From Mastacembelus armatus (lineage: Eukaryota; Chordata; Actinopteri; Synbranchiformes; Mastacembelidae), in assembly GCF_900324485.2 (NCBI RefSeq), contig NC_046637.1:26018669-26082668 (forward strand): a DNA stretch of 64,000 nucleotides, in the 5' to 3' direction. A program made the translations under genes and the position numbers. Positions 51,245 through 63,443 of this stretch are shown one piece after another (positions within the stretch are counted from its first letter, which is position 1; the number at the start of each line of letters is the position of its first letter). The notes below the pieces were generated by a model that was not told the origin of the DNA, did no database searches, and worked only from the letters and a program-made list of their open reading frames with translations.

Positions 51245-54200
51245 GATGCAGACTTAAAATGTGGTGAAACTGAAAAGGAGACTCATACTGGTCTGAGTTC
51301 AGTCACGTCCCAGCCCAGGTAATCAGCAGCTCGCATCATCTGAGTGATTATACGATCCACTTCCTGATAGAGAGACCAAAGTTCACAGTTTGCATTCACA
51401 CTTAACTTGGGTGTAACTGTCTTAAATCAGTGTGGGAAATACTGTATGCAAGAACAGCATGTAATGCTGCCCATCCAAAACCACCCACACCTTTTAAGTA
51501 GTAATACAGCGTGCTTCGTTTTATAGAAGGATTATTTTAGGTTTATTGGACTGTAAAGCCTTGAATAAACTGTTTCAAAAATGCAGAAGATGAGCAGTTT
51601 AAATCTGTCAATTTGCATTTATTTATAGCTTCGATAAATTTATGGGGGTGGTGTTGTGATATCCACTTTAGCAGCTGTGGCACCAGAGAGATGTGTGTTA
51701 GCTGCTTGTTTACTGTCAGAGGCATTTTCTATGCTGTAAATAATAACACTGTTAAATAAGTTTTTCAGGATTGATATGAAGTAATTACCTTATTTTTTTA
51801 GCCCCCCCAGTACAATGAATTGGGGATTTGCAGGTGGTGTTAAGTGTTAAAAAGTCCAAGACCTGAGAACCCCTATGTTGTAGGCACTGATTGTGAATTT
51901 CATGACTTTGACAGATGACAGATGTGACTAAAGATTAACGTAGATTGTGCAACCCAACGGCAAAAACTGACTGATTCACATTTTGCGGAATGAAAATGAG
52001 CACACTGTGATGGACTGGTGACTGGTCCAGGGTGTCCCCCTGCCTTTCACCCAAAGAGAGCTGGGATAGGCTCCAGCAGATCCCCGTGACCCTAATTAAG
52101 AATAGATATAGATAATGGGTGGATGGATGGACTATTAGCATAGGGCTGGAGAAAACTAGCAGTGACTCACAGAACTGTCCAGGAGTCCGTTGCTGTCTTT
52201 GTCGTAAAGTTTGAAAGTGACTAGAAACACAACAGAGAATATCAGTGATCCAACCTTTGTGTCTTCACTTTGTCAGACCCTGCAAATTATCAATCTTCAT
52301 TATTCAGTCATGAATCTATATCAAATGCAGTTGCACAACAATAAACATGCTGCAGAAAAAGAAAATGAAACCAACATTCGAGTTTGTCCCGTGGCTGTCC
52401 ATCCTCCAGCACCGAGAAGTAACAGGACACATCGCGTAGAAAGACCCCACCTGAAAATAGAGAAATGTATAGACAACATAAACATATTCATCAGTTTCTG
52501 ATGAAACTCTAATACTGCAGTGTAACATGAACATTTTATCATAGGTTGGCTACACCTACAGCCTCATTCCTGTGACATTGCTGTGACTACAACACAAAAA
52601 TAAGACAAACAAGTAGGTGGTTGACTGCAACCACTGCATTCCCCACCATTATCTTTGCATGACTGTAAAACACTTGCGCAGGCATGCAGAATGACGTACC
52701 TGCTTTGGGCAGAGGGCTCTTTGTAATCCCATCGTGCTCCACATGTTGAAAATAATTGTACAGGCGTTGGCAGAAATCTGCAGGAATGTCATCCACCTCT
52801 AAGTAGGTCTTAAGAAATAGACAGAAACCTCCTGCATCCACGCGCTGAGGACAGAACTCACTTAGTATCAGAGGAGCCGTGATGAGTTTAGGAGAAATGC
52901 ATTATGTTATGGATCTCATATTTTAAAAATTCTGCATGACCACCTTCTGGCAAATTCCCTAAAATGAAATATATAATATAATGTAACATACTAATAAATG
53001 AGATTTTGTTTTGAGGAATTGCCTACTTTCTTTGTAATCAGTGCCCAAGTTTATAATTATTTCCTGAAAAAATTATGAACCGTAAAATAAAGTGCCATCA
53101 TTTCATTGTTAATTCATTTTTTGACATATTATTCATGTTGCTGCATGACTGACCTCTCCAAAGCTGTGCTGGGCCAGCCGACCCCGGGGGTGGAACTCCT
53201 TAATAACATCTTTCACCCTCAAACTGCTGTCTGCAAGGAGAACATCAGACAGAAAGGTGACTAATTAGTGAAACAAAAAGGACACGAGGAAAGAAGCTGA
53301 ATCCCTGAGATGAATCTGCCATTTTTCTGCTCCAAACGTGACTCACAAAACATAAAACTTTCTATAGCAAAACTTAGAAGAAGGTCAGCAATTACTTCAG
53401 CTCTTTGTGTAGCTGCCATTTGTCCCACGCGTTAATTACAAATACAAGATCACAAAATGATGAACATGGATGTGCCACGTGTCTCCTGCATTAAATTGAG
53501 GGGTTATAATTATCCGTTCATCCATTATCCAACAGAGTGTGGGTCCCCCCCCCCCACCATCACCTGATACTAGAAGCACTCAGATTTATTTCATTTCTTT
53601 TAAAGCCACTGAGTGGACAGTACCATATTTTAGCTCAATAGCATCTTTTGTTTCCTGTACACATGTTTATCAAACTCTGCATTAGCTAAAGGGCTCTCCA
53701 GAAACCACTGTGCAGTGTTGCTAAGTTGAGGGTGTGTGAACATGAGGAACTATCTCAGTCATATATTTTATGGTGTTGTTGTCCAGCAATCTACTTATTG
53801 GCTACAGCTGCGTTCACTGTTTGTGTAATATACAGTAGATGTCCCAAAGGAGAGATTCTCTGTTCTAAAAGTAACTGGAAGTAAGTCAGTGATCCAGCAA
53901 GAGCAAGAGAAGTTTGCACAGTGTAAGTTGAATCTTTCAGTTCCTATATGACAGTGAAATGCACAGATGTTTAGGAGTGCAGAACATACAAAGTTAAAGA
54001 ATGAGTTAAATGGTTTTCTTCTAATTGGCAAATTGGCTCTAGCTGCACTCACTCCACTCTCCTTTGCACCTTCATAGTTTTTATTCTGTCAACTTTCAAT
54101 CTATCAGCTATGAAAATGCAATGACGTAAAACCTACTTCCCCCTGAAATGTAGTGAAGTGTAAAGTAAATGTGTTCAGTAAATATATTCACCTAGCATGC

Positions 54201-54611
54201 CCCACATAGTATATGTCTCTATTTGACTAAATATACTGGGATTCAAACAGTGCAAAACATTTATTACACCTGTTCAGCTGTAAGTGGATAACAACAGATC
54301 ACTGTGTTATAAATATCTTTATTTCCTAAAAGAAAAACTGTCTTTCTGCTTATCCAGCTGTGACAGTCAAAGACACTCTGAGCTAAAATAAAAAACCTCT
54401 TCAGTTATGGGCACTAGATGTGATATAGTTAGCATGATATATGAGGACTGTGCCAACAAATGCATGAGCCTTCCTATGGAGGGTCCCTATTGGCGTGACA
54501 GTAAATATCAGGTATTTGTTGAATGAATGCAAACTTACACTCCATGTATTGCTGCAACTGGATAAAATCCACAGGAGTCAGACACCCTTCTGTTTCATCA
54601 GATGAGGCCAT
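45871..54611 (-). CDS. dgka: diacylglycerol kinase alpha, 23 coding exons
   Basis: It phosphorylates diacylglycerol to phosphatidic acid, as a type I Ca-activated enzyme. Coding exons: 54611-54539, 53230-53154, 52844-52700, 52450-52376, 52220-52171, 51363-51289, 51043-50927, 50827-50710, 50472-50384, 49649-49539, 49457-49359, 49249-49199, 48501-48428, 48164-48090, 47998-47913, 47826-47737, 47622-47462, 47358-47294, 47197-47107, 46970-46790, 46618-46498, 46251-46191, 45951-45871. Total 2166 nt, 721 aa (human 735). Domains in order: recoverin-like N-terminus (1-110); EF hands [11 protein letters not shown] (about 128) and [13 protein letters not shown] (about 174); C1 domains at about 211-262 and 276-330; catalytic domain from [13 protein letters not shown] (about 368), with GGDGT near 427 and [17 protein letters not shown] near 455; accessory domain to about 690. 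The C-terminal PSGFFHLK resembles human FFGFLS. The exon 4 donor is weak (T|GTTGGT). Confidence 0.96.
48345..48368. repeat. perfect AT-rich inverted repeat
   Basis: Arms ATATATCATA and TATGATATAT with a 4-nt loop, in a dgka intron inside a longer AT-alternating stretch. Probably low-complexity sequence rather than a functional hairpin. Confidence 0.6.
51214..51242. repeat. poly-A tract, 29 nt
   Basis: In the dgka intron between coding exons 6 and 7. No element boundary or target-site duplication was recognised beside it. Confidence 0.9.
52005..52130 (+). mobile_element. LINE 3' tail with GGATGG repeats
   Basis: In a dgka intron, antisense to the gene. It shares GGTCCAGGGTGTCCC and CTTTCACCCAAAGAGAGCTG with the nab2 intron copy at 19255. 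It is truncated to the tail and sits about 40 nt from coding exon 5. Confidence 0.6.
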
Positions 54612-55255
54612 GTCTATCAGCTGAATGAGCAGAAAGGAAAAAAAGACAGGTGAGTCACAGAGGCGACCGGCACAGAAACAACCCCTGGATGAACTGCTGA
54701 TTTGAAAGAAGCTGCAAAAACAAGAAATGAATCTCTGAAATGATCTGCTGTTTTGACAGCGACTCATATGAGCTGATATATCTCCATTTGTTGTATGGTA
54801 CCTAACAGCTGTAAATGTGCTTCTCTGGTAATGGACATGAATCGACCACAGTGGAAGTCTGAGCTGGTCTGGTCCAGTGAGGGATCCCAGGAATTAAATG
54901 AAGTGAACCAGGTTGAGTGAAGTTAGGACCAAATATAGTGCAGAAAACAATATCAGCACATGATGAGGAGCTGTCAACAAAATAGTATAAAACATTGATT
55001 GATTGATGCAAGCAACAAACACTGCACTTTGTTATATCCCATCAGCACCATAGGGTCCTGTAGGACTCAGACTCTCACAAAGGTTCAGAAATCAGCCATA
55101 AAGATTAAAAGGAGCGCCCATCACACAGGATTACAATCTGGGAGACTGACTGAGAACCACGATTTTTTAATTCATCCATCTCTCTAAGTGCTGCTCAGGT
55201 GTTCAGTCACACAGACGAGAAGAGGACTGAAGCTGAATCCCCCAAGACGCCTTAC

Positions 55256-55370
55256 CTTGTCTCTCTCAGCAGAGGTTAGTAAAAACGGTCCCAGCTTCAC
55301 CACACGGAACTTGGCTGTTTGTTGGCAGCAGCTGTTACTTGTGGGTAAACGTCAGCCGAGGTATAAGCGG
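55256..55370 (-). promoter_or_regulatory. dgka: putative dgka non-coding exon 1 and promoter
   Basis: A minus-strand donor (GACAAG|GTAAGG, exon edge at 55256) lies upstream of the coding start at 54611. An acceptor must lie between 54611 and 55256, but I could not fix it; the AG of CTGATAGAC just before the ATG is one option. The 5' limit is approximate. Confidence 0.4.
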
Positions 55371-55374
55371 ATAT

Positions 55375-56640
55375 AAGGGATTAAGAATGGGTGGAGGAGG
55401 AGCTTTTGGCCACATAATTACTTTTAGTGGCACCGCCTCTTGCATGAACGCACACACAAACATAACAGACACGCACAGACGTGCACGCTCGTGTCAACAA
55501 GGCGACGCATTCTCTAAACACTGAGGCTTTAAGCCTGAAAATCAAAATGAGGTTGTGGCTGTTTGCTCTGTAGTTTTAACAGACTGCATAAGCAGAAATG
55601 GATGAATGAATGAATCAATCAGTCAATCAATCAATCAATATCTCTTTATGAACTGACTCTGAACTCTCCTCTGTGGGTCCCTGCAGAACAGCTGAGGCTT
55701 AAAACTCAAATTAAAGTGTGATATTGATGATTATGCCAAGTGTATGGAGGCATATCTGACACAACCCAAAGAGGCAAAAACCAAGACAAAAAAATGTTGC
55801 TCTCCTTCCAAGACTGTGCTGCTGATGTGAAACTGCCATTTTAAGGCAGACCTTCAGAAAGCCATCCATGCAAGCATGCACAATGTTATGACCTATATCA
55901 TCACCATCACTGCATTGACTGACACTGTACATGATGCAGAATCACACATCGGAACTCTCAGTGAATGACAGAAATTACTTGCAGTAATATCACACTCTCT
56001 ATAGGCCTAGATAATGTAAAAGGAGCATAAAAAGTAAATATAGTTTATGAGCCAGGCAGAAGTTGACGGACAGGCTGAGCATAATCTAAAGTAGATAAGA
56101 TATGCTGAGGCAGAGAGTAGGTGGAATGGATAAAATCTCACAAAGTGAGAGTGCAATGAACAGATCCAAGAGTTTTCAGATGAGAAAGTGACACTGTAGA
56201 CACAAGTCTGATGTGAAATGGCCTAATTACAGGTGTAATAAACAGAAAGCAAATAGATTATCAGAGTAAACAAACTGTATTGTTCGTGAATAGCCAGTTA
56301 AACCTGTCTTTAATGGGATACTCACAGTGTAAAAACATATACACTGAGATTAAACTCATATAGTTCCTCCAATTATTTGTGTCCAGCTGGAAAAGCAACA
56401 GAAAAGAGCAAAGTTTGGCTGTGCAGGGGATTGTCAAAGTCAGTAGGTGTCGCTAATGAGCTTCAGTTAGAGATGAACGCCGCCGTTTTTCTGTAGTAGA
56501 AGAAGAAAAACCAGCAGTTACGCAGGTGTTTACGTTTCTCCACTTCCGTAGCAGCTTAAAGCGGGATAACGTTTCCAATCTGACCTTAAATCTAAAATTT
56601 ATACGAGAAATTGTCGGCCATGTTTCTTATTTTCAGCTTT
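55375..56640. other. dgka-stx16 divergent intergenic region
   Basis: It holds a short (AATC)n-like microsatellite at about 55605-55640. The last about 200 bases (56450-56640) show a local rise in CpG, which fits the stx16 promoter. No gene is recognised. Confidence 0.4.
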
Positions 56641-56830
56641 AGCATTAGAGAAGCTTAGCAGGTGAACATGACCCAGGTCGTTTGCTGTCCACTGTAGTTA
56701 CTGTATCGCGAGTATTTCCCATCATTCATCGTAGGCGAAGCTAAAGCTAAAGCTAGCGGTGTGTTAGCAGTTTATTAAATCGTCGCCTGATCCGCAATCT
56801 GTTAACTTAGATAATATCAAGTAGGCAGTC

Positions 56831-59800
56831 ATGGCCACTAGGCGTCTGACCGATGCCTTCTTGTTAATGCGGAACAATGCGATCCAAAACCGGCAGATTT
56901 TGGCTGAGCAAGTGAGTACATACGACCCCCGTCTGAGTACACGTAGCAATGCTGCGGTGAGTGGTCTGCATCGTTTTGACATTTTACTGTGTGTGTTTGC
57001 TTATAGCCAGGCTCTGACACCTCCTAGATAGTTACTGCGGTGTGTCATTAGCTGCTCATTGTTAGCCAGGAGGACATCTATCCCGGGAGCCTGCCTGTGC
57101 CCCGTCATTTCACCCCAGGACCGAAAATAATAGCGGTCCTCAGAGGGTCCATATGTGGGTCTGGCCTACATCCACCTTTTTCAAGGTGTCTAGTGGGCGA
57201 TATGGATACTACATATTTACTACAGTGTTTCACTCACCTCTGTACTTCACTACAGTGATGCCAGAAAAGTGCAATCTATAAATCCACTGTTGCCATTTGC
57301 AGTCCTGCCTACTGACTCACAATAGACTTAAGAACCTACAATAAATACTGATTAAACCTGTGCTGGGCTTATCTGTAATGATGCCATTAAGGAAAAACAG
57401 GAAAGCTCCTCGTTAGTTTTTTTGTGGGGGGGCAGTCCTCTTGTGTTACACCAGCAATAATTACCAAGGACAACTTTTGTTTTCTCTTTCAGTTTATCTG
57501 TGGCATAAATGTGACAGATCACAATTATTGATTGAAAAATATATATACTTTAACCGCTAAGTAGAAATGGTCAGTTTTGTGAACCTGACAGCACAGTTTG
57601 TGGCTGATTGAGGTTTTTGACTTGAGCGCTTACAGGTTTTGCTCCAGAAGTGTTCACCTTGTACTGTACAGAGAGCAGGTGTTAGGTGACCACGTCCATT
57701 CACACTCAGCTGGGACCATTTTAACCAGTTCCTTGCTCCCAGAGGTAGATGTACAGAGACATGAACATAAATTGATAGCCATTCAGTGGCAAGCAGCCTA
57801 TACAGCTGACAGCTGACTATTTGGATATCTGCTGCTGACCTGGATGAACTGTTACTCCTTACCCTTATTTATTTATGTTTTTATTGCTAAAAGTATATTA
57901 CTCTGCCATCCCCAATGGCACAGTGTAAAGAGATGAGTGCACCTGGAAATGCTGATCTTTCACTGACACAGATGATTTTAGCTAACAGCTAAGCTTACAG
58001 AGCAGAGACCTTTAGATGGCTGTGGTTCCTGAATTGACAGTCTGTTAATGCTTCACAAGACAAGAGTGTATTAGAGTGATGTGCTGGGGTAAACCTCAGG
58101 ACCATCAGCAAAAATCAGCAAATAGTATCAGCGTAAGTCCCACACATAAGAGATCTGTGGCCTGGAACATTTTGTTTGGAGTGATTCATCTCTAATGGTG
58201 CAGCTGCTGTGCTCTTGCAGATGAGCTGCTTACACATTGTCTGTCATTGCTCCCATTTAGAGAGAAAAGAACATTATCCATTCAATACTCAGCCCCCCCC
58301 CCAATTTTCCCTATAGAACAATAACAGTCATTATGGACAAGCCCAGCTATTTTACTTGGAATAGTTAAACACTCATGCAATAACACTTGTATACACCTGC
58401 AGGATACTGTTTTTGGACGTCAGCTCTGTGTTCGTCATCATCAGCATGAGCTTTAACAGTTTACAGTAGCTTCAGAAAGTCTTAAGACCCATTTACTTCT
58501 TGCACACTTTAGAGTCATTTTGTATTCATTTTACATTGGTAGTTTTTAAACATTAGTCAACACTCAGTAACCTTTAACGACAAAGTGACCTCTGTCCAAA
58601 GGGTTTATTTTGTGTCCTCGAATCAGATAATCTTTGTCCTCATGCTTTCAGAGTACTTTAAATGTTAATTGATAAAGTCCAAACAGGCTGTCATATGTCT
58701 TTAAGTCAGGGCTGCTCTGCCTAACTACTCTACCATAAAGGCCTTTTCATTTAAAATGGTATGTAAAACACAAAGTGTGCAAAAGGTGAAGTGGTCTGAA
58801 AGTAGTAAAGTGGTGTTTGCCTGAATGTTCTCCATCACATCACTTGGTTGTTTGTGGTCGGTGGTTGGGTTAAGTAACTTCTTAAAATAGTGGTTGAAAT
58901 GTAGATGATTGCTACAGCTCCTCAAATATGAGCCAGCATTTTACTCCTTACTGATTAGACTAATCCAAGCAGGTTGTGTGTTACGTTATGGATGTCAAAT
59001 ACATAAATAGACAACAACGAGTATAGCCTATATAATATCTGTATTGTTCTGCAGTGTCTCTTTTCAGTGTATGTTTGGTCCCGTTGTTCAGACTTCATTC
59101 ATATATGTTGTGAACCACAGGCTGCCAGTCGAAAACAGTCAACCCAACAATGTAAAAACAGCTTAAAAAGTCGCAATCTGTATTTTCTGGCTCTAAGTTG
59201 CTTTGTTGAGCAGCGAGTCACGTTCATTTCATTTTACAGTGATGCAATTGTGATGCACATGCAGGCTTCATTATATTTTGACAGTCAGTCTTCAAGCTGA
59301 GCCATTACTGTTCTTGACTTTTTTCCTCACTGTTTCTTAAGTGTTTCTTTAATGATTTTTTTATGTGGAATTATTTTCTTACTAGATAGATTAGATAGGT
59401 TCAACTTTAAAGCATACGTATGTATACGTGGACACATAAACTCAAGACAAATGTAAATGAAGTTAAAATGGTTAGATTGAATTTAAACAGCTGTTTAGTG
59501 TAATCAGCATTCTTATCTCAAATTAATGAAATTATTGGTGGAGGTGGATGCAAAAGCTCTAACTTGGTATTCACCGTTGATTGGCTGACTGTTACTTTCT
59601 GTCTTTCTCCCCTTTTTTCTTGTTCTCTGTGGGATGGGGCCACTCTGCTCTCTGCCAATCACGTTAGGAGCTTGATGAGGTACTGCTGACTTCTCTCTTT
59701 GTAGAATTCAACTTATAAAAAGGTGCATCATCACCATGTTGAATTATTGTATGAAATGGTTTAATAGAATTCTTTGTGTTTTGAAGTTGGCTGACGATCG

Positions 59801-62029
59801 AATGGCCCTGGTGTCAGGGATCAGCCTGGATCCTGAAGCTGCCATTGGAGTCACCAAAAAACTGCCCCCAAAATGGGTAGAGGGGGTTGATGAGGTAAAA
59901 CTGAAAGGGGATTAGGAATGTACAGATATATGTGAAAGAAAGTCTTTGCAGGGCTGTTGACTGTCAATCGTTGCCTTTCAGATCCAGTATGAAATCACAC
60001 GGATCCGTCAGAAGATGAAGGAACTGGCCTTACTTCATGACAAGCATATGAATCGCCCCACACTGGATGACAGTAGTGAAGAAGAACATGCAATAGAGAT
60101 CACTACTCAGGAGATCACACAGGTATATTCATTTTACCATTACTATTTGAGCATAGTCATAAGATCATATGATATTGATCCTCTCACTGATTGACCTAAG
60201 AAGCGGACATGGACACATCTGACAGTAGTTAATGAGCATGAGTTTGAAATGGATAAAACCCAGTTCATTTGTGGTTGCAGATGTTCCACCGATGCCAGCG
60301 AGTTGTGACAGGTTTGCAGTCTCGTTGTGGCCACTGCACCGAGCAGGAGGAGAGACTGTTGAGAAATGTGGTGTCGTCTCTGGCCCAGAGCCTGCAGGAG
60401 CTGTCCACCAATTTCAGGCACACGCAGTCTGGCTACCTAAAACGTAAGAACTACAGTAAAGCAGGGTTAGGTCTTCTGACGTTCTCTTTCCTTGCTCTTC
60501 TCTACTCTCATATTGTAGTTTTCCATCTTTATGTTCTTTTGTTGGTATTTGAGCATTGAGTAATTGTTCAATCTGGCAGGTATGAAGAATCGTGAAGAGA
60601 GATCAAAGCACTTTTTTGACTCGGGGCCACTGATGGAAGAGGATGAGGATTTAGCTCTATATGACAAGGTGAGTGTGTTCTTTCTTTTTTTTAATAATTG
60701 GTTTAAAGGAACTGAGTAAGTGTACACAGCATACAAACAGAGTAAGAAGTATGCTTTCTTTAACCATGAGACTAGTTGGAGAATATGTGTTGGCTGGTGC
60801 AGAGCTCCAATTAAAAGAGTCGTCACATACAAGTTGACTTTTCAAAATTCTGTTTAAAATATTAGGACTAATTCAAAGTCTCCTATCCATTCTGATGTCC
60901 AGGTAATGAGGTTGTTTTAGTTCATTGGTACAGTATGGTGTTATTGTTATTATTCAGGGAAATCAGTCACATTTTACCCTGTTTTTCGTTTTCCTATAAA
61001 ATGAAAATTTAAGTCCCGTCAGGCTATAGCTGCATTGAATAATACTTTACTATATTGTATATTGTGTATATTGTGTTCTGTATTACTATAGATGAACCTA
61101 ATTTTATTCTTAATTTCTCTTTCAGGGGTTCACAGACGATCAGCTGATGCTGGTGGAGCAGAACACAATTATGGTGGAAGAACGAGAGCGCGAGATCCGA
61201 CAAATAGTACAGTCCATCTCAGATCTGAATGAGATTTTCCGGGATTTGGCTGGAATGGTGGTGGAACAGGTATTCGAAGCAGCCCAGACACTGAAACACA
61301 GAATTTAAAAAAAGTCAATTTATGAAAAGATGTTAACGAAGAAAAAATTATACAGGATACTGAACAGTACAGATCATAGTATGCAGCTTTTAGTGAGGGC
61401 TAAACACAAAATTGTTTTATATTATTAACTGCTAATTCACAACAGTGTATCTCCATGTAAAAAACAAATAATTTGCACCAAAATCTTACTGAATCAAAAG
61501 ATCCTTTCCTAATAATATTGTCCATTTCGTTTGAAGGGCACCGTTCTTGACAGAATCGACTTTAACGTGGAGCAGGCTTGTGTTAAAACAGAAGATGGAT
61601 TGAAACAGTTACAAAAGGTAAATACAAAAGGCTCGTGTGTCGATGCAACAATGTGCTTTTCATCACAAATGCACAATACAGGCTGCTGTTGAAGATTTTA
61701 ATATATTTAACTGGTAACTTTAGACACTCAGCATTTTCTTGCAAACTAGTAATGACACCCAGAGTGGAAATTAAACCAGCAACTGTCAATGGGCTAAAGA
61801 TGTTAGGTTTGTTATGTCTTGGTATATTATTTGCCACTTCTTCAAGTCTTAAATGAAGTAAATTGCTACAAACTGTTAAACACTTGTCCAAAATACAATA
61901 TTTGACCTGTTTTCATTTTCTTTGCAGGCGGAACAGTATCAGAAGAAAAACAGAAAGATGCTTGTCATTTTGATCCTCTTTGTCATAGTCATTGTTCTAA
62001 TTATTATTCTTTTTGGAACAAAGTTTTAA
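56831..62029 (+). CDS. stx16: syntaxin-16, 9 coding exons including a 12-nt microexon
   Basis: A Qa-SNARE of the trans-Golgi network that acts in endosome-to-Golgi retrograde fusion. Coding exons: 56831-56956, 59668-59679, 59787-59894, 59982-60122, 60281-60443, 60580-60668, 61126-61269, 61537-61617, 61928-62029. Total 966 nt, 321 aa (human 325). The N-terminus [12 protein letters not shown] matches the family and includes the Vps45-binding peptide region. The Habc region spans about 80-185. The SNARE motif runs from about 225 to 288, with the zero-layer Gln at 261 (VVEQ|GTVLDR, on an exon boundary). A single C-terminal membrane anchor lies at about 299-318 ([19 protein letters not shown]). 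Exon 2 encodes only ELDE and keeps frame whether included or skipped. Confidence 0.96.
58462..58730 (+). mobile_element. Tc1-like transposon end fragment
   Basis: In stx16 intron 1. TTCAGAAAGTCTTAAGACCC followed by TTACTTCTTGCACACTTTAG matches the inverted-repeat end of common fish Tc1-like elements (TTCAGAAAGTATTCAGACCCC...). A further match to the internal non-coding part is seen near 58670 (AATTGATAAAGTCC). It is diverged and carries no transposase. Confidence 0.6.
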
Positions 62030-63443
62030 TTATCCATTCCTCCACCTTTTGTTTTCTGTGTGGGCGTTTGTTGTGCATCTGTGTGGACTTGGAGTTGGTT
62101 TCAGCTCTACTCAAAACAAAGCCAACTGCTTTTCATACCCACCAGGAAATGTCTACAAGAATTCCATGTTTCTCTGCAGTGGCACTTTGGGCTAATGGGA
62201 GATGTTGTTGAGGTTAATTTTAGTGAAAAAAAGAAAATCAACAGTCTGTTCCAGCCGTGGCTATTTTATGAAGTGACGTGCACCCAAATCGGTAAGACTG
62301 TCACAGAGGTTTGTCAGAATCAGCCATATTGACATATTTGTCTTAAACAAAAACACTTATCGGTTTGTAAAAATGGACTACTGATGTTAAATGACTATAA
62401 AGCAGAACGTTCTCTGCTTGAGCTCAAAGCACGAATTGTGATGTTTGTTGTGTAAGGATGCATCATTTCTGTTCAATATCATTGCAGATGTTTTGTTTCT
62501 GTGAGATGAAGAGTGAATGTTTGTAAAAGAGACATGCAGCAGATATCATTGTAGTACAAATTACATTTATGTCCTGGCTCAGTATTTTATCCGAAAAGAC
62601 TAAAGGAGAACAGATAAGTGCAGTACCAGATGTGATAAGAATAGTCAATCAGAACCAAAAATATGTCTGTGGTATAAGGGTTTTGTTTTGTTTTATAATC
62701 TTACATGTCCCTAAAATTCACACTAAGCTCCTTGTTACTCCACCTTTGGCCTGAGGGGGGCGTCGACATCCATGAGCCTTCTGAGGTCCATGCTGTTATT
62801 TTAAAATCATGTTTCATAGAGGCTGCACTTTTCACAAGGTGCTCATTCTAAAACACTTGTTTTTGTTTTCCATGGTCCTTATATAAAGTGCTACCTTTTT
62901 TTAAACTTTTGCAGTTTGCACATATTGAGGCCTGAGGGGGGAGGGTTGTTGTGTTTATGGATGTAATACTACTGTCATCTGTGTGATGAAAAGAATTATT
63001 TATTTTTTAATAACGTCAAATAAACCAGAGGTTCAGATGTGTTCTGTGTCAGGCAGAATTACTGTATATTGAGTAAAGTGTATTTACAGTCTGAACCTAT
63101 CAGTTATTGTCCTGTCTGCTGGCGAAACTGTGACGTACAACACAAACAGACTTATGAAGACAGCATTATGATTTTTGTTTCTTTGTTTTAAGATTGGACA
63201 AATTATATTTTAAATTACATTCTTGTGTTCTGTAAAGACTGATAAACTGCGATGATGAAGAGCTTTAGCCCACATATCTATACACTTTATACACCTGTTA
63301 AACAATCTTTGTCATTGATGTGAAGCTGTGTATGAAAAAATGGTTATGTCCTTGTGGTACTCCAAGCTTTTTGTTTTCCAGACGAAACGGGTGAGGCAAC
63401 CGCAACATGTTTTTTTTTTGTTTGTTTTATTTTTTTTAATAAA
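62030..63443 (+). other. stx16: stx16 3' UTR
   Basis: Non-coding sequence after the stop. AATAAA lies at 63019-63024 and at 63438-63443, giving 3' UTR lengths of about 1.0 or 1.4 kb. No repeat recognised. Confidence 0.5.
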
